The position numbers and the translations under genes are program-made. Below are positions 56,451-64,000 of a stretch of 64,000 nt of DNA, one piece after another. How positions within the stretch are numbered: position 1 is the first letter of the stretch; every line of letters starts with the position of its first letter. Source of the stretch: Mesodorylaimus sp. YZB2_4 (taxonomy: Eukaryota > Nematoda > Enoplea > Dorylaimida > Dorylaimidae); NCBI GenBank assembly GCA_030248295.1, contig JASANH010000996.1, positions 51,848 through 115,847 of the forward strand, in the 5' to 3' direction. Under the pieces are notes generated by a model. That model searched no databases and was not told the origin of the DNA. It saw nothing but the letters and a program-made list of their open reading frames with translations.

Positions 56451-57430
56451 AGGCCTGCCCCTGTGTATTATTCCGAGTAGCACCTGGTGACTCTTTAAAG
56501 TACAGGCCCCCTCTCCCCTCTAACCTAGAAGTACTGGCCCGCGCGTGGTGTACATGATTAGTTGCCTCTTATCCCCAACGGAGTTTAAAGCGTGTCTGTA
56601 GGTCCGTATGTATAAAGTAAACTTATGCTACATCTTTTACGCGCTAATTCGCATCACCGATAGGTCTCTAAATACGATCTAGGATCTATTCATATTTTTT
56701 AAAAGCCGTAAGGATAAGTGGCGAAGCTATTTTTCTCAATAAATCGTTAATCATTCTTCCCCACTCAACTCAGGTGCAAAGCTGGTTAACAGTGGTCAGC
56801 GCGTGTTCGTCAGAGCGCGTTAAAACGACCGGAAATGTCAGAACCAAAAAGTGTGCGAGCCTGAATCTGGATCTGATACTTTCTAAATGTTGCGGCTCAC
56901 AAAAGTCTGTCTGCGCGCACCCACTGGCTCGTAGGCTAATTGAAAAATGCCTGCCCGAAAAAGTGTTGTCCTTGATTTTGAATTTTAAATGAGCCTTTGT
57001 TCATACAACCAATTTAATTTTGTCTTGATTCGCTTATTCCTACATAGGCCCTTATTTCCAGGTCACTTTTCAATGTGTCAGCTTCTGCTCAAAATCACAA
57101 CGCGTGTTACTTTCGAAGAAAAATTGGCGAATAAACAATGACCTTCAATATATCAGCCCGGTCAACGAAAGCTTAAAGAAAGGTAAGATGTTTGTGCCAT
57201 TTTTAAAGGTTTATCTGGCTTAGAATGATATCAACTTCACTAAAATCAATTTTTAAATTCCCCCTTTTTCATTTTCATTTTATCTATACTGTTTTTCTTT
57301 TCGTCCGGGTGTTTTAGGAAGTAGCAGGATCGACAGAGGACTGCATATCTAAAATTTTTATCGCATTGTTTAGGCTTTGAATTTTGCTTGGCTTATATTT
57401 TTTGTATTCACTTTTCTTTTCCACCAACCA
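56451..57430. other. No gene firmly recognised; possible short plus-strand exons
   Basis: A frame at 56774-56992 contains GSQKSVCAHPLARRL. A block after a CCAG acceptor at about 57061 runs to a GTAAGATG donor at about 57182. Neither matches a family. Confidence 0.3.
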
Positions 57431-57436
57431 TATCAG

Positions 57437-58005
57437 TTAAATCAGCACGATCAATTTTGTCGGTGAAGGCCCGCTCTTGTTACATTCCTGGCAGATTGAG
57501 TTCAGTTTGATTATTTTTCTAGATTTTGGGATAAGGGCTGATATTGTTTCGAAAGCTGATCTCTCCATTGCCTGGTCCAGACTGGCTATAACCACTCTCA
57601 CCCCGCTATTCGCTAAAGCATCAGCCGTTTCGCAAATAGCTTTAAAAAAGTGTCCTGGTTTTTTAAAATATGAATTTTCTCAATTAGATGAGTAGGATAA
57701 GTGCTGTCTCATCTTAGTTCACCTTTATCTATACATACTATTTCGAACATCCTTATTTTCTCGAAAGCTGGCGCTAGTTCTGAGAGTGTCATAGACGCTT
57801 CTTCTTTTTGTCCACAATGGGAAACGACGGCGGTTTTCGAGTACCGCCCATCCTTGGCGTGTTTTATAAGCAGACAGTTTTTACCAGCTATAGAATATCG
57901 CCAGAACCGTCTCAAAAGCTCCGTCGTTTTTCCGCTGAAATTATTACCTTCACAATGCTTACTTTTCTAAGAGATCAGGGTTTACTTACGAGAACATGGG
58001 CCTAA
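57437..58005 (-). pseudogene. Thymidine-kinase-like gene (type II TK), spliced, catalytic Glu changed to Lys
   Basis: Three minus-strand exons are visible. One ends at 57990 with the start of the P-loop; an intron at 57935-57989 (GTAAGT...TTTCAG) follows; the next exon is 57723-57934; a second intron is 57655-57722 (GTGAAC...ACCAG); the last exon is 57437-57654. They carry the phosphate-binding Lys, TELLRRFWRYSIAGKNCLLI, DGRYS and SHCG, then the lid-proximal CIDKG, LANSGVRVVIASLDQ, ALIPKSRKIIKL and one zinc pair CQEC. In active enzymes CIDKG reads with Glu as the general base; here it is Lys (AAA, one base from GAA). The second zinc pair is not in this exon, so the end is missing or in an unseen exon. 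It would phosphorylate thymidine. Dual metabolism genes like this occur in hosts and in large DNA viruses. Confidence 0.8.
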
Positions 58006-58089
58006 TTATAAATTGGATTACTCCTCCCATATTACAGTTTTTCTTGCTTTTCTTTGCTCACCCTCTTTATATAGTTTATCAAGCCCTTG

Positions 58090-58394
58090 TGACTCATTTG
58101 AAAGTCATTTTTATCTTTGCCCTTTTCGAATCAGTCTGAATTAATTTGTCACTTTGGTATGCTGCTTTGACTCATTCGAAAGTTACACCGTCTGTGGCAC
58201 TGAATCATCCATTTTTTTTCACTTTTATTCCTGGTTTCTTTCCATTCCAAAAGGCGGATCAACGCTAAATTTTACAAACCAATCAGTATGAATAAATTCT
58301 CTTCTACAGTAGGTATATCGCATTTGACTCATCCGAAAGTTATGCTAATTTATTCTCCTACTTTCGCCCTCGGCACGTCCTCAGGGGTGACTCA
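58090..58394. promoter_or_regulatory. Triplicated AP-1-like motif between divergent TK and dUTPase genes
   Basis: TGACTCATTTGAAAGTCA (58090-58107), TGACTCATTCGAAAGTTA (58168-58185) and TGACTCATCCGAAAGTTA (58325-58342) share an 18-bp pattern. A fourth TGACTCA is at 58388. TGACTCA is the AP-1/bZIP consensus. Lying between two divergent genes, they may be a shared upstream activating region. Confidence 0.6.
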
Positions 58395-58594
58395 ACACTA
58401 ATTATTTTTCAGTGCACTACACTCTCTTACCGCTTTGGTACGCGTTTTGCTTGAAGGTTTTGCTACTAAATCATGTCATATATACGTGAGCAATACTTTA
58501 CATGCCTACTTTTTATCGGGATACGATTTCCTGGTCCTTATATATAGTCTTTTATTTTTCATGTTTCTCATTTTCTATTTTATCCCATTCTGAA

Positions 58595-58872
58595 ATGAGT
58601 GAAGCCCAGCGCGATTCTCTGTTTCTTGGTGCTCAAGTTAAAGATTTAGAAATGACTGCTCCTTCTCCAATCAAAAGCGAACATCGACCCATTCTTTTGG
58701 TCAAATTGCTTTCTCCTAATGCCCACGTGACGGCTCAGCTGACTTCAAAGTCTATTGGTCTTGATTTGTATTCACCAATCGATATTACTATTCACCCTAA
58801 CGAGGTGGCCGGTATAGATCTTCATATTTCCCTCGAGCTATTCAACTGGTTTTATGTGATTGTTTTTAGATA
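58595..58872 (+). pseudogene. dUTPase-like N-terminal exon or remnant
   Basis: From the ATG at 58595 the frame has an N-terminal extension of about 30 residues, then LLVKLLSPNAHVTAQLT, IGLDLYSPIDITIHP and AGIDLHIS. This is the first part of trimeric dUTPases, including motif 1 (GxDLYS) and the strand that follows (I..DL.I). Motifs 2-5, including the PRSG loop and catalytic Asp, do not follow, because the frame runs into a stop at 58870. Either further exons were missed or the gene is truncated. dUTPase removes dUTP so that uracil is not built into DNA. Confidence 0.6.
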
Positions 58873-59030
58873 AGTTGTGGATAGCGTATAAGATCCTTTT
58901 TTAAAAACGAGTTTTAATCTCTTGTCTTCTTTAATCAGTGTTTGTAGATTTTTGGAAAGGTTAATTCGCTCTTTTAAACCATTGCTTTCTCTGACCGCCT
59001 CAATAGCGGAGCTTATTCTTTTACAAACGG
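58853..59030 (-). CDS. Small basic minus-strand coding block
   Basis: The minus frame CKRISSAIEAVRESNGLKER, then LIKEDKRLKLVFKKGSYTLS is Lys-rich and looks like protein rather than noise. The pattern AI..V.......L......L..LK..FKKGSYTLS loosely recalls a linker-histone-like winged helix. It overlaps the 3' edge of the dUTPase block. No start or splice site was fixed. Confidence 0.3.
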
Positions 59031-59168
59031 TTTATATTGAAACTAATTAATGACGCAATAAAACAATCTATTTGATAAAGTATCATCACTTTCCTTTTCT
59101 AAATTTCTACTGCATACCCTATCCAACTAAACGTAGCCTATGATGTGCTATTTATTAACACCCGTTTT

Positions 59169-59660
59169 CTAACGAAAGCCGATTTTGACAAAGAGCACAC
59201 CAGGCCGTATCATTTGATGGCCCCAACGGGTGCACTTTCTTCCAATTAATAATACCACCGCCTTACAGGCGCGGCATTGGGGGAACCGGGCCGATAAGAC
59301 GGCTCCCCACTTTTGTTGAGTGGAAAAAGGTGCTACAGTTGCGCTGGCATTGTCCCTTACAGGCATGATTTCTTCACCTGGCTCTCCAGTGTTGTCGTTT
59401 CTCGTGGCTTCCTCCTCCATCGCGTGGTTCGCCATGTTTTCCTCCTCCTGCACTGTCTGACGAGGATTTTCTTCTTCAGTTCCCGCCTCGGATGGTGAAT
59501 TGTTATCACTATTCTCGCATTCGGGCAAGATCACGATAATGGCCGCGTTCTTGACTCGATAATGCCCTCCATCGTTCGTTTGTCAGCCTCTCGGATCGTC
59601 TCATTCGAAACTTCCTTGAGGGAAAGCAAAAATTCCTGCTTATTCGTTGCCATTTCGAAG
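59169..59660 (-). CDS. Acidic minus-strand protein, function unknown
   Basis: A short frame from ATG at about 59651 reads KQEFLLSLKEVSNETIREAD and stops near 59545. The frame 59534-59169 continues with ILPECENSDNNSPSEAGTEE and a strongly acidic stretch, then a Cys pair near the end. The two may be exons of one gene. No domain is recognised. Confidence 0.3.
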
Positions 59661-59969
59661 ATCAGTTTTTGCTCGGATGCTCTCTATAGGTTTTTTGCTT
59701 TCTTTTATACAGCTCGGTTAGGCCTTTTGGAATGCTTATTCATGACTTTTTTCCTTTTGGAAGATTCTGGAATGACCGTGATTGTACTGAGGCGATTTTA
59801 GCGGATTTCAATTGAAAGTTTTAAAAGGCTCATCTTAATCGGCTCTTTTTCGGAACCCCGGTTAACCTTTCTTCTTAACTTGATTTATAGGCTCCTACTG
59901 TTATTTGGCTTGGTTTTTGCCTCTTCATTCTAGGGTTTTGGTCTGTGAAAATTTCTGGTCAATCAGTCA

Positions 59970-60236
59970 ACTTTGCTTGGTGCTGGTATGGTTCTTATTC
60001 ACTTTAGGGTCCCTCGGAAATTTACGATTTGCCTCCTCTTTCAGGCCTGCTCGCACACTTTTCTTAGTTAGCAACAGTCGGGCAATTTTTTTTTACTATA
60101 GATCATTAATCGTTAACCCCTCAACCTGGCTCATTTCGTTTAGCCTCCTTTTTGCTTTTTTTCTTCTCCATTCTATTCTGTCGGAGTCTAAAGTTGAAGG
60201 CAAAATGCTTGAAAAGATTTCAACCATCATCGCGCT
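59970..60236 (-). CDS. Basic minus-strand coding blocks, function unknown
   Basis: One block begins with two Met codons near 60236 and reads VEIFSSILPSTLDSDRIEW, then RRKKAKRRLNEMSQVEGL. After a stop and a possible AG acceptor a second block reads IARLLLTKKSVRAGLKEEAN. The apparent plus-strand hydrophobic frame over the same bases is probably its shadow. Confidence 0.3.
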
Positions 60237-60312
60237 AGTATAAGTGCGAAAGAGATAAGTTTTTCTTTTTTCTTTTTGAATATCCTCGTTTCAGGGTTTT
60301 TCTTGGGTGAGA

Positions 60313-60868
60313 TCATGGCTACGATCTGGCACGGCACTCGAAAAGGGCCACAGCGTCGGTAACATCCTTGAATTCGTCCCGTGTCCAGCTTGTAAGAGAT
60401 ACTTTTGTTTGTGTGTTTTTCCGCCTAGTATTAGTTTTGCATTTTCCTGTGAAGGCAGCTGGGGTAACTTTGTCGCCTGAGACAGTTTTGGAGAGGATAT
60501 AGAAATATTATTTCGCGACTATGGTTTCGCCTTGGGATGTCAGCCAGTGAGAAGCTTCAAACCGCCGTGTTTAGAGCCAGGTTGTAAGAACAGAACTTCT
60601 GGACTGTAGTTTAAATACTGCGTTAATCATAAGCTGCCGTTCGGCTATCTGGGGTGTAGCCAGCAAACTTTGGCCGAGGGTTATGTTTGGTGTAAAACAC
60701 ACAACCAAGAGTTGGCTTGGGAGTGTCAGCGATACCACATCATCCATGAGCAGCATATTACATACCAAAATCCTACCGTTTTTAACGCGGCAACTTTAGG
60801 AATGCACCCCCTAGAAAGTTTAAGTCCGACGATGTCTGCTAGATGGCGGGAAGTTGGCGCCGCCTAGC
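60313..60868 (+). CDS. Cys/His-rich exons, zinc-binding candidate
   Basis: Blocks with possible splice sites include MATIWHGTRKGPQRR ending at GTAACA (60351), then LFRDYGFALGCQP, CLEPGC (ends near GTAAGA, 60591), and GYVWCKTHNQELAWECQRYH to the TAG at 60865. Cys and His spacing suggests metal binding. I do not recognise the family. The exon order is tentative. Confidence 0.3.
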
Positions 60869-61133
60869 AACGCATATTTGGGTGTCGCGTGGCTGGGTGG
60901 TGCGTCAGCTGTCTGGCGCCCCCAAGCCGGTTGGCGAGCTTGTCAGCAGCTGTCTGGCGGTTCCCCCCCCCCTAAGCGGTGGGTGTCTTGCTTTAGGGAG
61001 TTGGTCCTCGGAGACTGGTTATAGCCCGAGGGGGAGGGTGGTCTCGAATATTGCGCAAAAAAACTGATAGAAAAAAGATGATTAAAATTGACAAAAAAAA
61101 TTTTTTATCATTCAAGTTGAGCCGTTAACAGTA

Positions 61134-62093
61134 TTTGATAGGTGGAGGAACGAGCGTGGGAATATTTGGTCCGACTGGTAGGAGCCTTAAATTTTATAAA
61201 ATTTTGGGAATAAAAAAATGTATATTTTTTAGGTTCTGGCAAAACTTCGTTGCTATGTTGGCTATTAGTGGATTCGACCAGATATTTTGAAAACAAATTT
61301 TCGAAAATATATTTCTTTTATTCATTCTATCAAACTTTATACGATTATTTGAAAAAGAATTCGGGGGATAAGATTATATTTTATCGAGGATTCCCGGACC
61401 GTCAATTTTTCGAGGGTTACATCGAACCATTTTTGTGCGTCGTATTCGACGACCTGGACGACCAAGCTTACGCATCGGCTTTAATGAACGATTTTGTCAA
61501 AGGCGGTGTGCATCATAGCAACACGAATTTAATTTTGATAAGTCAATCGATTTATAACAAGTCCAAATTTGGAAGTTCGATTCTGAAAAATCTCAAAGTA
61601 AACACCCCCCAACGCCTTTTAAATCCTACTGTAGAACGGGCACACTCGGCGCGTTTGGCGGGAATTTAAACTTTTTTCTAAAAAAGTTTGTTGCCTTGCA
61701 AACATGTGTGATTTTTTTCAGGCTTTCGTATTTACTCGTTTTGCTCGCGATAATCATTCTTTGCGTACATTTTCGTATCAATCGAATTTTCCCAAAAGTT
61801 TTCTCTTGGAAGCTTACACGAGAGCGGTCGAGCGAGCCAGCGTGGACGAGTCAACAGAGGGAGCAAACCCAAAAATTGGACATCTTTTTCTCAATTATTC
61901 GCCCAGATTAGCTCCCTTTCTCGTGGTCACTGCTAATGTGATTAAGCCGCAATTTGAACGACGACAATCGGTCAATATTGATGGAAAGGAAGAAGAGAAT
62001 TACGTTCTTCAGCGGCAAAGAATTATTTCCGCATTGACTGTAGTTTATCCGCCTCCCGGGACCATTGACGCCTTTAATAATATTATGGCTTAA
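61134..62093 (+). CDS. Maverick/adintovirus-type packaging ATPase (FtsK-HerA fold), three exons
   Basis: Exon 1 ends at 61177 with a Gly-rich GGGTSVGIFG. An intron (61178-61232, GTAGGA...TTTTAG) splits the Walker A loop, whose Lys-Thr lies in exon 2 (61233-61597). Exon 2 also has the Walker B CVVFDDLDD and GGVHHSNTNLILISQSIY, corresponding to the LFxxGSHHxNxSV...TQN region of Maverick ATPases. A second intron (61598-61721, GTAAAC...TTTCAG) leads in phase to exon 3, with FARD, NFPKSFLLEAY and HLFLNYSP, matching the usual C-terminus. Such enzymes pump DNA into capsids. Catalytic residues look intact. The upstream start is not resolved. Introns in this gene are unusual for Mavericks. Confidence 0.78.
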
Positions 62094-62168
62094 GGCGATG
62101 CTAGCAATGCCGCCGATAACAAGGCTGGCTCCGCAAATGGAAAATCGGGACTGAAAACATTTTATCTT

Positions 62169-62438
62169 TTGAGTCAAGGAGATTTGGATATGCTCACAAA
62201 ATCGCCGTTGCCGATCACTTCTGGCGCTGCCAATATCGACAAGGTCAAACGGCGATGGGAGGACGAGGCCGAATCGATGGATCCCCGCATTGGTACCGGC
62301 CCAGTAAAAAAGCGAAAGCTGGTGATGGAAAGACGAGATTCGACTAGCCCCGATCCTCCTCCTAAGCTCTATCCCGTTTCTCATCGAGCAACCGTCAATG
62401 GTAATGGTAGTGGTCAGGCGAAAAATGATGCTTATTAA
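62169..62438 (+). CDS. Small ORF directly after the ATPase, basic, function unknown
   Basis: The frame is the same as ATPase exon 3 and is separated from it only by the TAA at 62091. It is open from just after that stop (GLKTFYLLSQGDLDM) and carries a nuclear-signal-like PVKKRKLVMERR. In Mavericks small genes of the form K.YYL....W..L sit beside the ATPase, which fits loosely. Confidence 0.4.
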   Translation: MSQGDLDMLTKSPLPITSGAANIDKVKRRWEDEAESMDPRIGTGPVKKRKLVMERRDSTSPDPPPKLYPVSHRATVNGNGSGQAKNDAY

Positions 62439-62444
62439 GAGCTT

Positions 62445-62744
62445 ATGAATTCAACCATTCCCTCCATGATTTCCCTGCCAGCCGCTGTAAGAATTCGCAT
62501 GTTAAAATTGGCCAAAATTTTTCACAAACTCAAAATTCGACTGCATCCAGAGACCGGCATTTTATCGTTTCCTTCTCTGCGCCCTAATTCTCCGGGAGGA
62601 ATGATTATGGGAAGTACGCCGATCGTCGATGTTTTACTGTATTTTAGCGTCGATTCGAGAAGCCACGCGCCCAGACCCAGGGAGCTGTGTAATTTGTGCA
62701 CATTTTTTTGTGTCTCGATCATAGCCCCGCTTTTCACCCTTTAA
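62445..62744 (+). CDS. Small ORF resembling the post-ATPase Maverick gene
   Basis: It begins seven bases after the previous stop and in the same frame. RMLKLAKIFHKLKIRLHPET then MGSTPIVDVLLYF recall the pattern ...GSNI.DLL.Y... and the P.......L end that I associate with a small protein next to the ATPase in Maverick-like elements. The match is by eye and weak. Confidence 0.35.
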   Translation: MNSTIPSMISLPAAVRIRMLKLAKIFHKLKIRLHPETGILSFPSLRPNSPGGMIMGSTPIVDVLLYFSVDSRSHAPRPRELCNLCTFFCVSIIAPLFTL

Positions 62745-62825
62745 AAAGGCCTAGCGTGCTTTTAAGGCAAATGCGAAAGTCGCTTTTGAATAAACTTTAG
62801 TCTGTTACGCATTGCGCACAAAATT

Positions 62826-63220
62826 TCAGAATATACATGGCCTCCTAGGGAAGAAATAAAGCTGAGACGCGTGTTTCGTGAGCATACTGTAACGTTTATG
62901 GTACAGTGCGTGCGTCTTATCTGTCTTGTTTTCTCGTTGCTGGAATGTTGACCCGTAAATGTGATGAATGGCGAGCGTAATCGTCTGGGCAATCTCGCCC
63001 CTGTACACGTCTTGATTGATGAGGATGCTCCCAATTATGTCGACTCCTCGGTCTGTTTGGAATGTTTGGACTGCTGGGCTGTTTACTGTAGATTGTTTAG
63101 ACTCGAACGGTCGATCGGCCGAACTTTGCTCCTAAATTTTTCCAGCCATTCGGTAGTGTGTGCTTCGGGCTGCGCTTTCTCTTGTTTTGTAAAAATAAAA
63201 CTGACTTCCTTTGGTTTCAT
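62826..63220 (-). CDS. Minus-strand gene in two frames, function unknown
   Basis: An ATG at 63220 opens KPKEVSFIFTKQEKAQPEA and EWLEKFRSKVRPIDRSSL, which stops at 63083. The neighbouring frame continues VQTFQTDRGVDIIGSILINQ and YRGEIAQTITLAIHHIYGS to 62826. A single-base shift or a tiny intron would join them. It starts 36 bp from the divergent RRM gene. Confidence 0.35.
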
Positions 63221-63256
63221 CTATTCTTTGTCCCATTTAATGAATCCATTCCAGTC

Positions 63257-63941
63257 ATGGCGGAAATTTATGTTGGAAATTTGCCAAAAAACATTACCAA
63301 CGACGCTTTTAAGAATCATTTTGCAACGTTACCGATTATGTGCGAGTGGATGAGCGGCAAGCTGCCAAGGTTCGGGTTTATTACGTTCACTCATGCTGAT
63401 CACGCCGCCGAGGCCATCCACCGTTTTCACCAGTCTACGCTTTTGGGTTCCACCATCCTCGTCGAGCATGCCCGCAGGTCATCGCTTCCACCCGCCTCGG
63501 CTACCCCTATCACAACTTTATCGCTGTCCACTGCCACTGCCCGTGGTTCGCTCCCCTCGGACGATCGCCCTTGGTTACCCTGGTTCCCAATTCCTCCCGG
63601 CGAAGACGATGACGATGACGATGACACCTCCGCTGACCACTGCCCGCTCGCCTTGGACGGCGCGCCTCCATCCGATAATGATCGCCCTCGACTGCCCCGG
63701 CCCCCCAAATTTCCCTGATGACAATGATGACGATGCTCCGTACGACCAGGGCGAAGAAGAAGCCTCGGCCGCACCAGCAATAAATGATGTAGACGCGCCT
63801 TTGGCTCCTGCAGCTAGTGACGACGCGGCTAAAGCTTTGAAGGGTGCAAATACAAAGTGTGTTAGTCGCGCAATTTTCAGCCAAAGCCAAGAATTCCGTG
63901 AAGATTATCTCGCTCAGATGAAGCTGCCACACAGGTGCCGT
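63257..63941 (+). CDS. RRM RNA-binding protein with acidic/proline-rich tail, possible +1 frameshift at CCC-TGA-T
   Basis: The ATG at 63257 opens an RRM: RNP2 is IYVGNLP and RNP1 is FGFITF, about 45 residues apart, followed by AIHRF and LVEHARR. A Ser/Thr/Pro stretch and an acidic block GEDDDDDDDTS come next. The zero frame ends at TGA (63716). One base further the +1 frame continues with DDNDDDAPYDQGEEE and runs open to 63944, keeping the acidic character. The junction is CCC TGA T, similar to the antizyme-type +1 shift site. An indel is the simple alternative. The role of the protein is unknown. Confidence 0.6.
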
Positions 63942-64000
63942 TGACTTGGTCGTGGTCTCATGCTGCTGCCACAAATGGCTGCTATGAAAAATGCTCTGAT

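Noticed and set aside
57477..57970. Plus-strand frames over the TK locus
   Set aside because: The minus strand carries the ordered TK motifs and matching splice sites.
59905..60243. Hydrophobic plus-strand frame as a membrane protein
   Set aside because: It is T-rich complement of two basic minus-strand blocks that look more like coding sequence.

Overview
This window looks like repeat-rich genomic DNA from an invertebrate animal. Coding segments are broken by GT-AG introns of about 50-120 bp, and most recognisable coding belongs to animal-type mobile elements: Gypsy, BEL/Pao, endonuclease-type non-LTR elements, MULE with FLYWCH, PIF/Harbinger (ISL2EU), pogo and Maverick-type DNA polymerase. 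No ribosomal RNA, bacterial operon or CRISPR array is seen. I cannot name the phylum from sequence alone. I saw no clear, intact single-copy housekeeping gene.

Layout. 0-5 kb holds a decayed multi-exon gene of a conserved metazoan family with an expanded 30-bp in-frame minisatellite. 5-10.5 kb holds a PIF/Harbinger (ISL2EU-type) transposase, a partial fold-back copy of it 3 kb away, a tRNA-like gene and a broken THAP domain. 10.7-12.6 kb (minus) encodes a SWIM zinc finger plus YqaJ-type nuclease protein in three exons. 13.4-14.2 kb carries a Gypsy scrap and a family B DNA polymerase scrap of Maverick type. 15.1-20.2 kb is a complete, young LTR element (4-bp target duplication) that encodes only gag and protease. 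20.2-28.5 kb is mostly satellites and non-coding DNA, with pogo and Gypsy remnants. 28.5-32.9 kb (minus) is a rearranged BEL/Pao element flanked by a 353-bp perfect repeat. 33.4-40.2 kb (minus) is a Gypsy element inserted into an older non-LTR element, with a 4-bp target duplication. 42.4-44.9 kb is another non-LTR element, split by a solo LTR of the 15-kb family. 44.9-47.2 kb is a MULE with satellite-like inverted repeats and a perfect 9-bp target duplication. 48.9-51.3 kb and 55.0-56.4 kb (minus) are 5'-truncated non-LTR elements on either side of a multi-exon, PHD-finger, transposase-like gene.

The last 6.6 kb (57.4-64 kb) is different: compact, coding on both strands and spliced. It contains a thymidine-kinase-like gene (minus) with its catalytic Glu replaced by Lys, a divergent dUTPase-like N-terminus (plus), three copies of an 18-bp AP-1-like motif between them, and a Maverick/adintovirus-type packaging ATPase in three exons followed by two small same-frame ORFs, the second resembling the gene that follows ATPase in Mavericks. 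A zinc-binding candidate and an RRM protein with a possible +1 frameshift site are also present. I infer an endogenous DNA-virus-like or very large Maverick-like element, partly decayed and cut by the window edge. This is the most interesting part of the window.
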